Source: JAYEHL01 sp041653935
Lineage (GTDB): Bacteria > Chloroflexota > Dehalococcoidia > E44-bin15
Direction of reading: 5' to 3'
Assembly (NCBI GenBank): GCA_041653935.1
Contig: JBAZEO010000001.1
Location: forward strand, 1,116,001-1,180,000
DNA length: 64,000 nt
Shown: positions 9,001 to 17,290 of the stretch, piece after piece
Position numbering within the stretch: position 1 is the stretch's first letter
Layout: each line of letters opens with the position of its first letter
Notes under the pieces: generated by a model
Told to the model about the DNA's origin: nothing
Database searches by the model: none
Seen by the model: only the letters and a program-made list of their open reading frames with translations
Translations under genes and position numbers: made by a program

Positions 9001-10722
9001 CTCCATTTGTTCGGATACGATAGGAAAGAAGACGCCCTAGGGGAAAACGGCTTTGATTTTGTCGAGGATAAAGACCGCCTTACCGCCATGAAGGACATGT
9101 CCCTGCTTATTGAAAAAGGAACTATGGCAGGTAGTTCATGGGCATTTGTCGATAGAAGAGGAAACGCGTTTAAAGCGGAGGTCAGTGCATCTCTAATGCG
9201 TGACTCTTCCGGTAATCCTACCGATGTCATTGTTGTAGTAAGAGACGTCACCGAACGCAAACGGATGGAGGAAGCGCTGAGAGAATCTGAGGCTAAGCTC
9301 CGTGCCATCTACGACTCCATAGGAGACGGCATCACCGTCACCGATCTTAAAGGCATCATTATTGATGAGAATGAGGCCGGGCTCCGCCTCTCGGGATACA
9401 GCAGGAAGGCGGATGTCGCAGGCCGCAATGGGCTCTCTTTCATTGCAGAAGCGGACCGCGACCGGGCCAGGAACGATATGTTCAATGTATTGCAGAAAGG
9501 CTTCGGCATCACTACTGAATACAAACTTATCAATAGAAACGGAAAGGAGTTCGATGCCGAAGTTTCAGGGGCTGTTATAAACGACGGCGAAGGGAAACCG
9601 ACTGCGATAGTGAACGTAATAAGGGACGTCACCGAGCGTAAACGCATAGAAGAAGCTCTTATAGAATCCGAGGAGAAATACCGGACATTAGTTGAACAAT
9701 CGGAACAGGGCATATGCATACTTCAGGACGGGCGCATAGCCTTTGCCAATAACGCCCTGGCAAAGATAAACGGTTACAGCCTCAAAGAAATGCACGCCAT
9801 GTCCCCTGATGAATATCTTCTAACAATCCACCCTGGTGATAGAGAAGAGTTCGCAACACGTGTAAGAAAAAGACTTCAAGGCGATAAGATGGTGTCCAGA
9901 CACGAATACAGAACAATAAGGAAAGACGGAGCGGAACGGCATCTTGAAACATACACAAAACGCATCACATACAAAGGGAAACCGGCTATCCAGTCTACTG
10001 TGTCGGATATCACGGAGCGCAAGCAATGGGAGGTTAAACTCAAGGAAAGTAAAGAGGAACTGAGATTCTACCTGAATCAAATAACAAAGGCGCAGGAAGA
10101 GGAACGTAAGAAAATCGCCCGCGAGTTGCACGATGACACGATCCAGGAGCTGATCACACTCTCCCGTCAGATAGACGACTTGGTAGACAGAAATATAAAG
10201 CCTGACGAAGATAGAAGAAGCAGCAGAAAGAAAATAGCGGCAGCACGACAGAAAGTAGATACGATCCTTAAAAGTGTCAGGCGTTTCACCAGGGATCTGC
10301 GTCCATCCATATTGGATGATCTGGGGCTGGTGCCCGCGCTGGAATGGCTGACAACAGATACGTCCGAACGATTTGGAGTCCCTATCAACATCTCTGTTGT
10401 CGGTACTGAACACCCCGCCACTCCGGATGCAGCGCTGGCGATGTTCCGTATAGCCCAGGAATCCCTTAGAAATGCCGGACAGCATTCAAAAGCATCACAG
10501 ATACAACTTAATCTGAAATACTCAAGTAAAACAGCCACCCTGAGCATAATCGACAACGGCGTAGGATTTACCCCGCCCAAACAAACCACGAGCCTGACAA
10601 GGATTGGCAAGCTAGGAATCGCTGGAATGTATGAACGTGCACAGCTTATTGGCGCAACTTTATCCATTAAATCAAAAAGAAATAAAGGCACTACAGTCAC
10701 CCTTGAGGTCCCAATAAAGTAG
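6082..10722 (+). CDS. NarL-type sensor histidine kinase with ten PAS domains
   Basis: A 1546-aa soluble sensor kinase with no membrane segment. After a short coiled coil there are ten PAS/PAC units, most ending in an I-T-E-R-K-type signature; five lie before a second coiled coil (about residues 653-685) and five after it. The kinase core is HisKA_3 with phospho-acceptor His1350 in ARELHDDT, then a HATPase_c domain with an N-box (ESLRNAGQHSK) and DNGVGF. PAS 6 and 10 resemble each other more than their neighbours, as do 7 and 8, and 4, 5 and 9, which points to internal duplication. The response regulator follows after 65 bases and is the likely partner. The stimulus is unknown; cytoplasmic PAS arrays often bind haem, flavin or small metabolites. 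Confidence 0.93.
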   Translation: MGETVKTREQLTQELAQAQKRIAELEAGLVDSGKPQVNYGTLKTFFDSATDSFSIWDSNLNMVYLNDVTLTKYYPPGTKRADVIGKHFTELVAGSVESERYKQYLNVLKTGEPFYLDVFNPHPKYGDMYLAIRVFKIEDGLGIITIDITEHKRMEQALQDSQQRLSALIDNAPDVIFTYDTSGRFVSGNKRAEELMGYTREEMLGKTFAESGILTEESLAKTKQSLDDYKQGKPAEPTPYELITKDGTHIFMEVRGVPIVQGDKVEVIAIARDITKRKRAEEALRQSEERLRTYFENAPDAIFVYDFNGVFLDGNRMGEEITGYRKTELVGRNFIESGLFSEQYALKAMSAVLKDLKGEISGPEEYEITRKDGQKRVLESTSFVVKGQWKGEVVGIARDVTERKKMEEELRQSEEKLRAILESIGNSITVIDTKGNITDLNDAAMKLFGCKDREEALGMNALTFMAEDSQPSATVKLNAAKTERLVQYKFKRMDGSTFWGETSTDAIHNSSGEITGFVAIIMDITERKALEDKLRQNEEKIRQIFNYIGVGITVTDMDGKIVEMNDVGLRLCGYDKGELLGRNGISIIAERDRPRIVETMIRAFETGQSETNEFTSLKADGAEYEVEAIATVVRDYSGNPEGLIISITDITERKRIERELNNYKANLEKMVQKRTTELEKTYKELQESEEKYRSLVEQLNQGILIMQDNRIVFANNAMTQINGYSINEMLAMSPQQVINIGHPENRGRLAKRIDERMQGKSIPKYSEWPIIRKDGTERWLETLATRIIFNGKPAIQATLLDITERKKMENALKNSEEKLRTMFTSMADGVVVTDLKGNFKDANAVALHMFGYSSKEDIRDANGFDFIAEKDRDLAMSDMAQLFSEGLVTGRSWTFKHSSGSKFQAELSTALLKDAKDNPTEIMVVMRDITTRKRIEESLRESEEKLRVMFSSIADGIVVTDIEGNIKDLNDAQLHLFGYDRKEDALGENGFDFVEDKDRLTAMKDMSLLIEKGTMAGSSWAFVDRRGNAFKAEVSASLMRDSSGNPTDVIVVVRDVTERKRMEEALRESEAKLRAIYDSIGDGITVTDLKGIIIDENEAGLRLSGYSRKADVAGRNGLSFIAEADRDRARNDMFNVLQKGFGITTEYKLINRNGKEFDAEVSGAVINDGEGKPTAIVNVIRDVTERKRIEEALIESEEKYRTLVEQSEQGICILQDGRIAFANNALAKINGYSLKEMHAMSPDEYLLTIHPGDREEFATRVRKRLQGDKMVSRHEYRTIRKDGAERHLETYTKRITYKGKPAIQSTVSDITERKQWEVKLKESKEELRFYLNQITKAQEEERKKIARELHDDTIQELITLSRQIDDLVDRNIKPDEDRRSSRKKIAAARQKVDTILKSVRRFTRDLRPSILDDLGLVPALEWLTTDTSERFGVPINISVVGTEHPATPDAALAMFRIAQESLRNAGQHSKASQIQLNLKYSSKTATLSIIDNGVGFTPPKQTTSLTRIGKLGIAGMYERAQLIGATLSIKSKRNKGTTVTLEVPIK

Positions 10723-10733
10723 TAAAGGTTGAA

Positions 10734-10765
10734 ATTTGACCCATAATGGCATACAATGGTCAAAT
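10734..10765 (+). promoter_or_regulatory. Inverted repeat upstream of the NarL-type regulator
   Basis: ATTTGACC (10734-10741) and GGTCAAAT (10758-10765) form a perfect 8-bp inverted repeat with a 16-base spacer. The arms are about 1.5 helical turns apart, suited to a dimeric regulator, so autoregulation by the next gene is possible. No good sigma-70 -10 is correctly spaced from the TTGACC. Confidence 0.45.
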
Positions 10766-10787
10766 CACTTCGTAGGAGGTAAGACAA

Positions 10788-11462
10788 ATGGCAAAGATAA
10801 AGATACTGCTTGCAGAAGACCATATTGTAGTACGCGAGGGCACGCGGGAGCTGATACAGCGCGAACCTGACATGGAGGTCATAGGAGAAGCCGATGACGG
10901 TGTTCAGGCTGTACAGATGACCGGGAAACTGCGGCCTGACGTAGTGATCATGGACATCGCGATGCCAAATCTCAACGGCATAGAAGCTACCAAGCAAATA
11001 AAAGAAAAATATCCGGATACTGCGATATTGATACTTACCGCCTACGATGATGACCAGTATGTGTTTGCCCTGCTGGAAGCCAAGGCTGCCGGTTATCTGC
11101 TGAAAACTGTTCGCGGTCAGGAGCTCATCGGCACCATCAGAGCCATCTGTTCCGGCGAATCGGTTCTACAGCCCTCCATAGCCCGCAAGGTCATTGAGCG
11201 TTACAACGCAGCGATGAGGCCTGGCAGCAAGGGCCTGACTGAACCTCTTACCAAGAAAGAGATGGACGTACTGCGGCTGGCGGCGAGAGGCATAACCAAC
11301 AAGGAGATAGCGGAAGAGCTTAACCTTAAAGTACAAACAGTACGCAGCCGGCTGAAGAAGGTCTTTAAGAAGCTTAATGTCAGTTCACGCACAGAAGCAG
11401 TCATGTACGCAATGAAGAAGGGTTGGATATCCCTGCACGAAATAGATACGAAACAGCAATAG
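10788..11462 (+). CDS. NarL/LuxR-family response regulator
   Basis: A 224-aa two-domain regulator. The receiver domain (about 1-125) has the acidic pair E10/D11, phospho-acceptor Asp56 in DVVIMDIAMP, a Thr in ILILTAYDD and Lys in GYLLKTV. The C-terminal LuxR-type helix-turn-helix shows LTKKEMDVLRLAARGITNKE and VQTVRSRLKKVFKKL. AGGAGGT at 10774-10780 precedes ATG 10788. It is the probable cognate of the multi-PAS kinase just upstream; targets are not evident, but the inverted repeat before its own start is a candidate site. Confidence 0.95.
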   Translation: MAKIKILLAEDHIVVREGTRELIQREPDMEVIGEADDGVQAVQMTGKLRPDVVIMDIAMPNLNGIEATKQIKEKYPDTAILILTAYDDDQYVFALLEAKAAGYLLKTVRGQELIGTIRAICSGESVLQPSIARKVIERYNAAMRPGSKGLTEPLTKKEMDVLRLAARGITNKEIAEELNLKVQTVRSRLKKVFKKLNVSSRTEAVMYAMKKGWISLHEIDTKQQ

Positions 11463-11561
11463 AGAGGCGACCATGCCCTTAAAATGCGGGCTGTCCTTTC
11501 ATAGACACCATAAGAAGGAAGAGAATTCCGCTAGCCCGCACGTGTTATATGCTTGAAGAAT

Positions 11562-11593
11562 AAGGAGGCCTTGTGTTATCAAGGCCTCCTTTG
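11562..11593 (+). terminator. Intrinsic terminator after the two-component operon
   Basis: A perfect 12-bp stem, AAGGAGGCCTTG (11562-11573) with its complement at 11580-11591 and a 6-base loop, followed by a short T-rich stretch. A second longer-range pairing (TGCGGGCT near 11484 with AGCCCGCA near 11532) lies just upstream. Confidence 0.75.
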
Positions 11594-11656
11594 TTATATA
11601 ATCAATTCATATCAGATGCGACGGCACGACATCCGTCTCAAGGAGCAGAACCTTAG

Positions 11657-12502
11657 ATGGTAATTAAAATCGTGACAGACAGCACCGCTGACCTGCCGCC
11701 GGGCATAGCTGAGGAATTAGGCATTACCGTCGTGCCGCTATATGTGCGGTTTGGCGACAAACTTTACCGCGACCGCATCGATATCAGCGAGGACGAATTT
11801 TACGATAGACTGGTGCATGATCCCATCCATCCCGGCACCTCTCAGCCAACCCCAAACGATTTCGCCTTTGTCTACCGAGAGTTGGCCAAAGAGGCCGATG
11901 GCATTATATCAATACATATTTCGAGCAAGCTCAGCGGCACCTGCAGCTCCGCTCTGAGCGCGAAACAGCTCATCGACAGCCCCTGCCCTATTGAGGTTAT
12001 CGACTCGCTATGGACATCGATTGCGCTAGGATACCTGGCGATGAGGGCCGCTGCCGGAGCTAGAGCGGGGAAGGGCATGCAGGAGCTGATGCAGGAGATA
12101 AACAGCCTCATACCGAATATACGTTATCTGGGGTTTTTCGATACGTTGAAATATATGCAGATTGGCGGGCGGATAGGCAAAGCCCAATCACTGATGGGCT
12201 CCGTGCTCAACGTAAAGCCTCTTCTTACTCTGAAAGACGGGGAATTCCTCCCCGCCGGCAGGGTGCGAACTTATCCTAAGGCAAAGGAGCGCCTGTTTGA
12301 ATTTGTTAAAGCTGGAGTAAAATTAGAGGCGGTATTTGTAGTCCACAACACCACTCCTGACGAAGCTCAAACAATGGCGGACCGCCTCGGCTCGCTATTC
12401 GATAGAAAGAAGATATTGATCGGCAGGCTCGGCCCGGTGCTGGGCACGCACGCCGGACCAGGGACATTATTCGTCGGATACCTGGAAGGAAAGCCCGAAT
12501 AG
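11657..12502 (+). CDS. DegV family fatty-acid-binding protein
   Basis: A 281-aa DegV protein (FakB-like). Family members bind a fatty acid and, with a FakA kinase, deliver acyl phosphate to lipid synthesis. Conserved segments are the N-terminal VTDSTADLP, a TSQPTP loop near residue 60, SIHISSKLSGTCSSA near 92-106, and GGRIGKAQSLMGSVLNVKP near 170-190; the C-terminus has the usual HAGPGTLFVGY. No fakA is visible in the window. ATG 11657 has AAGGAG 11 bases upstream, a long but usable spacing. Confidence 0.93.
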   Translation: MVIKIVTDSTADLPPGIAEELGITVVPLYVRFGDKLYRDRIDISEDEFYDRLVHDPIHPGTSQPTPNDFAFVYRELAKEADGIISIHISSKLSGTCSSALSAKQLIDSPCPIEVIDSLWTSIALGYLAMRAAAGARAGKGMQELMQEINSLIPNIRYLGFFDTLKYMQIGGRIGKAQSLMGSVLNVKPLLTLKDGEFLPAGRVRTYPKAKERLFEFVKAGVKLEAVFVVHNTTPDEAQTMADRLGSLFDRKKILIGRLGPVLGTHAGPGTLFVGYLEGKPE

Positions 12503-12526
12503 TAAGTCGAGAACCCCCTATATCTG

Positions 12527-12856
12527 ATGAACACAGAATACATCCACGACCCCCTGGACCAGCCTATAGAATCCATCGCCGGGTACTATACACCGATGAA
12601 GGAGCTGAGGCTGGAGCACAATGGCAGAGAGGTGCTGTGCATCCTCGGCTATGTAGCTGTCGAAAGCAGCCATTATCTTACAGGGGGCGGCGCCTATGCC
12701 CTCGTCCCTGGCTACATAGCAAAATGGAAGTTTAGAGAAAGCGATGATGGTAAACCTATATCGGAAGTCGAGCCGATAAAAGACGAGAACGCTCGACAGA
12801 GCATCTCAGCAGCAATCAACGAGATCGAGCCGGCAAAAATCATCGACTTCTGGTAA
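12527..12856 (+). CDS. Conserved 109-aa protein, paralogue 1 of 3
   Basis: Unrecognised small protein, probably cytoplasmic (no signal or membrane segment). It shares a motif frame with the products at 16410 and 16961: YIH near the start, GYY, an REVLC-like strand, a YAxVxGYixxWK segment, and an invariant PISEVEPI near residue 80. All three are exactly 109 residues. This copy lacks the CCG-type cysteines of the other two (it reads VESSHYLTGGG there). It follows degV by 24 bases and precedes the ArsR-oxidoreductase operon. Function unknown. Confidence 0.8.
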   Translation: MNTEYIHDPLDQPIESIAGYYTPMKELRLEHNGREVLCILGYVAVESSHYLTGGGAYALVPGYIAKWKFRESDDGKPISEVEPIKDENARQSISAAINEIEPAKIIDFW

Positions 12857-12909
12857 AAATAGACGACATTCCAACCATCCCCATAAGATTCACAGCGACA
12901 TTTACCCTC

Positions 12910-12950
12910 TTGACATTTATGCATATATCTATTATTCTACATATATAGAT
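12910..12950 (+). promoter_or_regulatory. Promoter and probable ArsR operator
   Basis: TTGACA (12910-12915) and TATTCT (12933-12938) are spaced by 17 bases. An AT-rich inverted repeat with arms ATCTAT (12927-12932) and ATAGAT (12945-12950) overlaps the -10, as expected for autorepression by the ArsR protein encoded next. Confidence 0.65.
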
Positions 12951-12973
12951 AATTCAACAATCGAGAAGGATAT

Positions 12974-13306
12974 ATGGACGAATCGACAAAACATATATTT
13001 AAGCTGCAGTCCGAGATATGCAAGACGCTCGCCGACCCGAAGCGGCTGATGATACTTCACGAGCTGCGCGACTCCGAGAAGTCGGTGGGACAATTGGTAT
13101 CGAGACTGGAGCTGCCGCAATCCAACATCTCGCACCATCTAGCGATAATGCGTGAGCGCAGCATCGTGACCGCCCGCCGCGACGGGACTACGATATACTA
13201 CAGCCTGGCCAGCCCCAAGATCGGTCAGGCCTGCGACCTGGTCCAGGGTGTACTCAGAGACCAGATGTCGAATATGCAATCGCTGGCAGGTTCCATCAAA
13301 CCATAG
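12974..13306 (+). CDS. ArsR-family transcriptional regulator
   Basis: A 110-aa winged-helix regulator. The recognition helix region reads VGQLVSRLELPQSNISHHLA, preceded by LADPKRLMILHEL and followed by the wing RRDGTTIYYSL, all typical of ArsR. There is no ELCVCDL-type metal-binding motif in alpha-3, so the signal may be redox or another ligand. The next gene starts 25 bases downstream, so it probably controls the FAD/Fe-S oxidoreductase together with its own synthesis. Confidence 0.93.
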   Translation: MDESTKHIFKLQSEICKTLADPKRLMILHELRDSEKSVGQLVSRLELPQSNISHHLAIMRERSIVTARRDGTTIYYSLASPKIGQACDLVQGVLRDQMSNMQSLAGSIKP

Positions 13307-13331
13307 ATAGAGCACAAAGGAGGCTTGCGAG

Positions 13332-16300
13332 ATGGGAAAAATGAAATCGAAACAGCAGGATTTCCTAAAAGAAAAGTTCGGCAACAGGGCCTGTTTTAAC
13401 AAAACCGAGCGCGTGCTCTACGGGCACGACATATCTGCTATGCCCAGCCTGATAAAACCGTTAATCGGCAACACCATCCCCGACGCTGTGGTGCAGCCCC
13501 AAACCGAGGAGGATCTGGTCGAGCTGGTGCGCTGGGCCAGCGAAAATCGTATCGCGCTCACCCCCCGCGGCAAAGCCTCCTCCGGCTACGGCGGCGTGCT
13601 GCCGGTTAATAAAGGAGTTGTTGTCGATTTTTACCACATGAATCGCATTACCAAAGTCGATAAGGAAGCTCAGACGGCCACGGTGCAGGCAGGCGTTGTC
13701 TGGGAGAAGCTAGACCGTGAGCTGGCCAAACAGGGCCTAACGTTGCGGCTATACCCTACCAGCTATCCCGCATCAACAGTCGGCGGGTGGCTGGCACAGG
13801 GCGGAGCAGGCCTCGGCTCGTACGAGATGGGCTGGTTCCCCGATAACGTCATCAGCGCCCGTGTCGTGCTGCCCGATGGAGCGATAAAAGAATGCTCGGG
13901 CGAGGACCTCAATCTAATCGCCGACGCCGAGGGCATAACCGGCCTCATCAGCGAGGTGACGATAAGGCTGAAACCACTCGAAGAAATAGGCATTATTTCC
14001 ATAGGCTGCGCTGACGCGCATGGCATGCAGCAGGTGATGCAGTCGATAGTAAGCGAGAAACTGCCCATATGGTCCATGATGTTCATCAACCCGCGCATGG
14101 CCGAGCTAAAGAACAAAGCCCCCCTCCGCGAGCACTACGGCCACCCCGCCGAGGAGCGGGTATTGCTGCCCGCCGCGTATATAACGACGCTGGCCTTCCG
14201 CGAGAGCGACCGGCCGCAGATAACAGCTAAGCTAGTGTCGATCATCAAGCCGTGCCAGGCGGAGATACTGAGCGACGCCATCGCACAGCACGAATGGAAG
14301 AATCGCTTCAAGCTGATGATAGTAAAGCGCCTCGGGCCCAGCCTGGTCCCAACCGAGGTGGTAATCCCGCTGTCGGCCATGGGCAATGTCATGACCGAGA
14401 TAGAGAAGAAGGTGGCCCAGCCCATAGTCAAGGAAGGTATTATCATCCGTAACAGCAAGGGCGGGCAACCCGAGGTCGTGATACTGGGATTCATCCCCAG
14501 CGACCAGAGGAAGTTCAGCTATAATTTCGTTTTCGGGTTGTCGCTGACGATCATGAAGATCGCCGAAAGGCACGGCGGCCGCCCCTATGCCACGGGGCTG
14601 TATTTCGTCGGCAAAGCGGGCGAGGTCTTTGGCACGGAGCGCCTGAAGCGGCTGAGGGAGTTTAAAACAAAGGTCGACCCTAAGGGGATAATGAATCCGA
14701 AGAAGGTTGTTGCCTACGGGACGATAGGGATTTTCATGCGGCTGGCTAAATTTATGGAGCCCATCATCCGCCCCCTCGGCAACCGCGTCATCCCCGAGAT
14801 AGGAGAGCGCCCTACCAAACACGTGCGCGACATCCCCGCCGACGTAGTCTGGTATGCCTACGGTTGCTCGCAGTGCGGCTACTGTATCGAGGAGTGCGAC
14901 CAGTTCTACGGACGCGGCTGGGAGAGCCAGTCGCCGCGCGGTAAATGGTACTGGCTGCGCGAGTACATGGAAGGACGCGCCGAGTGGGACCAGTTCATGG
15001 TCGACACCATGCTTGTGTGCACCACATGCGAGCTGTGCAACCTGCGCTGCTCGGCCTCACTGCCCATCGAGCCGTCATGGATGAAGCTGCGCGGCCTGCT
15101 CATTCATGAGCAGAAGAAAATGACATTCCCGCCCTTCGAGATAATGGCGGCAGCGACACGGAAAGAAGGAGATATCTGGGCCGGCTACCGCAAGGATCGC
15201 GCTAGATGGTTCCCCGATGATCTTAAAGCAAAACACGGGCCGGGCGTCAAAGCCGGGGCCGTCTATTTCGCCGGCTGCACTGCAAGCTACGTTGAACACG
15301 ACATCGCCATGGCCAGCGTGCGCCTGCTCGACGCCGCCGGGGTCGATTTTACATATGTAGGGGAGAAGGAGAGTTGCTGCGGCACACCCATGCTCGTCGC
15401 CGGCAAATGGGACGTTTTCGCCGAGACGATGAAGAAGAATATCGAGGCGGTAAAGGCCGCCGGAGCCGATACGGTTATCTCCTCCTGCCCCGCCTGCGAT
15501 ATGATGTGGCGCCACGCCTATCCCGCGTGGTGCAAGAAGCTGGGCATCGATTACGGCATCACAGCGAAACACTACAGCGAGGTCATCGCTGAGAAGATAA
15601 AGTCGGGCGAGTTCGCCTTCCCCGAGAACCAGAACAGGCCCTGCACCGTGACCTGGCACGACTCGTGTCATATCGGGCGAGTATCGGGTGTATATGAACC
15701 GCCGAGAGACCTCATCAAGGCCATACCCAATGTGAATTTCGTGGAGATGCCGTTTAACCGCGAGTGCGCACACTGCTGCGGCAGCGTGCTCACGCTGATC
15801 AAGGATCCGCCCGTGGCCGCAGATGTCGGCAAGACACGTTTGGACGAGGCCACAGAGGTCGGTGCCGACAAGGTACTGGCGCTGTGTCCCTGCTGCGAGT
15901 TCCAGCTGCGCGTCAGCGCCGAGAAGAAGAAGCTGCCGGTAGAGGTCATCGACCTGGCGCGCTTCGCATGCTCCGCCATGGGATATAAATTCCCCGACCC
16001 CAATCCGGAGGTGCAGAAGCAGTGGGCCGTGTTCGAGGCCATGATCGCGCTCATGACGCCGCAGGGCTTCGCCGACCTGATGGGCAGCATGTGGCCCGAG
16101 CTTATCGACGCCATGCCGTTCAAGATGGGGCCGATGATGCGGGCCATGGGCAAGATACCGGGGGCATTAAACCTTATGAAGCCAATGTTCCCCATCCTGT
16201 TCCCGCGCCTTCTGCCCATGATGATGCCCAAGGTCATGCCGACCATGCTCAAGCGCGTGGGCGAGCGCATACCGATGCCGGACTACATGGCCGAGCAGAT

Positions 16301-16409
16301 GCCGGAGCTTATGCCCGGGGTGATGGACAACCTGATGCCGCACATGATCGGCGACGTGGTGCCGCTGGTCACCGGGCCGATGATCAAATACCTGCAAGGG
16401 AGGAATTAA
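13332..16409 (+). CDS. FAD-linked oxidase / Fe-S oxidoreductase fusion with Met-rich tail
   Basis: A 1025-aa fusion of a GlcD-like FAD_binding_4 oxidase (about residues 30-480) with a GlcF/HdrD-like iron-sulfur part. Two cysteine clusters follow (GCSQCGYCIEEC near 510, CTTCELCNLRC near 562), then two CCG domains: C..CCG..CPAC near 648-722 and C..CCG..CPCC near 779-855. Such fusions oxidise 2-hydroxy acids and pass electrons to a quinone or other carrier; the substrate here is not evident. The last 100 or so residues are unusually rich in Met and Pro (for example LLPMMMPKVMPTML) and are not part of the canonical family. AAAGGAGG precedes ATG 13332; the next small gene starts immediately after its stop. 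Confidence 0.9.
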   Translation: MGKMKSKQQDFLKEKFGNRACFNKTERVLYGHDISAMPSLIKPLIGNTIPDAVVQPQTEEDLVELVRWASENRIALTPRGKASSGYGGVLPVNKGVVVDFYHMNRITKVDKEAQTATVQAGVVWEKLDRELAKQGLTLRLYPTSYPASTVGGWLAQGGAGLGSYEMGWFPDNVISARVVLPDGAIKECSGEDLNLIADAEGITGLISEVTIRLKPLEEIGIISIGCADAHGMQQVMQSIVSEKLPIWSMMFINPRMAELKNKAPLREHYGHPAEERVLLPAAYITTLAFRESDRPQITAKLVSIIKPCQAEILSDAIAQHEWKNRFKLMIVKRLGPSLVPTEVVIPLSAMGNVMTEIEKKVAQPIVKEGIIIRNSKGGQPEVVILGFIPSDQRKFSYNFVFGLSLTIMKIAERHGGRPYATGLYFVGKAGEVFGTERLKRLREFKTKVDPKGIMNPKKVVAYGTIGIFMRLAKFMEPIIRPLGNRVIPEIGERPTKHVRDIPADVVWYAYGCSQCGYCIEECDQFYGRGWESQSPRGKWYWLREYMEGRAEWDQFMVDTMLVCTTCELCNLRCSASLPIEPSWMKLRGLLIHEQKKMTFPPFEIMAAATRKEGDIWAGYRKDRARWFPDDLKAKHGPGVKAGAVYFAGCTASYVEHDIAMASVRLLDAAGVDFTYVGEKESCCGTPMLVAGKWDVFAETMKKNIEAVKAAGADTVISSCPACDMMWRHAYPAWCKKLGIDYGITAKHYSEVIAEKIKSGEFAFPENQNRPCTVTWHDSCHIGRVSGVYEPPRDLIKAIPNVNFVEMPFNRECAHCCGSVLTLIKDPPVAADVGKTRLDEATEVGADKVLALCPCCEFQLRVSAEKKKLPVEVIDLARFACSAMGYKFPDPNPEVQKQWAVFEAMIALMTPQGFADLMGSMWPELIDAMPFKMGPMMRAMGKIPGALNLMKPMFPILFPRLLPMMMPKVMPTMLKRVGERIPMPDYMAEQMPELMPGVMDNLMPHMIGDVVPLVTGPMIKYLQGRN

Positions 16410-16739
16410 ATGACAAAGGAATATATACATGCCGAGCTGGGAGAGGAAGTGCGTTCGATAACCGGATACTACATACCGGAGAAAGAAATAAAGCTCAAAT
16501 ACAAGAATAAAGAGGTGCTCTACGTGTTCGGAGCCGCGGTCGTGGATAACAGCTGCTGCGGCGTCGGCGGCTGCGGCTACGCGCTGGTTCCGGGCTACCT
16601 GGTGAAATGGAAGTCGAAGAAAAATAAGGAGGGGTTACCCATATCAGAGGTGGAGCCGATCAGGGACGATGCGGCGAAGCAGGAGATCGCCGCGATCATA
16701 AAGAAAAAAGAAAACGTCAACGACATCAATTTCTTGTAA
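16410..16739 (+). CDS. Conserved 109-aa protein, paralogue 2 of 3
   Basis: Unrecognised protein starting directly after the oxidoreductase stop, with GGAGG inside the end of that gene as ribosome site. Starts MTKEYIHAELGEEV; carries DNSCCGVGGCGYALVPGY near residues 47-64 and PISEVEPI near residue 80. The Cys-rich loop could bind a metal or cluster. Tight coupling to the FAD/Fe-S gene suggests a small partner or redox subunit; this is inference. Confidence 0.85.
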   Translation: MTKEYIHAELGEEVRSITGYYIPEKEIKLKYKNKEVLYVFGAAVVDNSCCGVGGCGYALVPGYLVKWKSKKNKEGLPISEVEPIRDDAAKQEIAAIIKKKENVNDINFL

Positions 16740-16780
16740 TGAATAGAAGAGCCGGCTTATATTTTCACAATAGTTAATGT

Positions 16781-16917
16781 GCAGGGAAGTCCAGAGGGGG
16801 CGCCCTCTGGCGGGGGTTTGGGGGTGTCCCCCATTTTACAAAGTCCCCCAACGTATGGGGAACTAGCAGGGGGTTCGGATATTGTTTCCCCCTTGAAAGG
16901 GGGATTTCAGAGGGTTG
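16781..16917 (+). repeat. Dispersed G/C-run hairpin repeat, copy 2
   Basis: Same modules as copy 1, here with the longer 5' part CCAGAGGG..CCCTCTGG before the GGGGG/CCCCC stem and the CCCCCAACGTATGGGG core. It ends 44 bases before the third 109-aa paralogue. Confidence 0.88.
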
Positions 16918-16960
16918 AAACCACTTGAAGCGACAAGCTATCTACTGCGGAGTGAATGAC

Positions 16961-17290
16961 TTGATACGGAATTATATCCACGCAGAACTTGGGAAAGAGG
17001 TGAACGCCCTCTCCGGCTACTACACGGCCGTCGACGAGAAAAAGGTGCCGTACAACGGCAGAGAAGTGTTGTGCTTCATCGGAGAGTATGTAACGCACGG
17101 TTACTGCTGCGGCAGGAGCGAATCGAGCTACGCGCAGGTGGCCGGCTATATCGTGAACTGGAAATCGAAGGTAGACGCGTTAGGTACGCCGATCTCGGAG
17201 GTCGAGCCGATAACGGATGAGAAAGCGAAGAAGGCTCTGACCGAAATCATAAAAGGAAGTGAATTCGTACGTATCGTCGAGTTTTTATAG
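16961..17290 (+). CDS. Conserved 109-aa protein, paralogue 3 of 3 (TTG start)
   Basis: I place the start at TTG 16961, preceded by GGAG (16949-16952) at eight bases. This makes the product 109 aa and aligns its first residues (M-I-R-N-Y-I-H-A-E-L-G) position by position with paralogue 2 (M-T-K-E-Y-I-H-A-E-L-G). Upstream in-frame alternatives would add unconserved residues. It has GYCCGRSESSYAQVAGYIVNW in place of the CCG loop of copy 2, and PISEVEPI. Lies between repeat copies 2 and 3. Function unknown. Confidence 0.8.
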   Translation: MIRNYIHAELGKEVNALSGYYTAVDEKKVPYNGREVLCFIGEYVTHGYCCGRSESSYAQVAGYIVNWKSKVDALGTPISEVEPITDEKAKKALTEIIKGSEFVRIVEFL

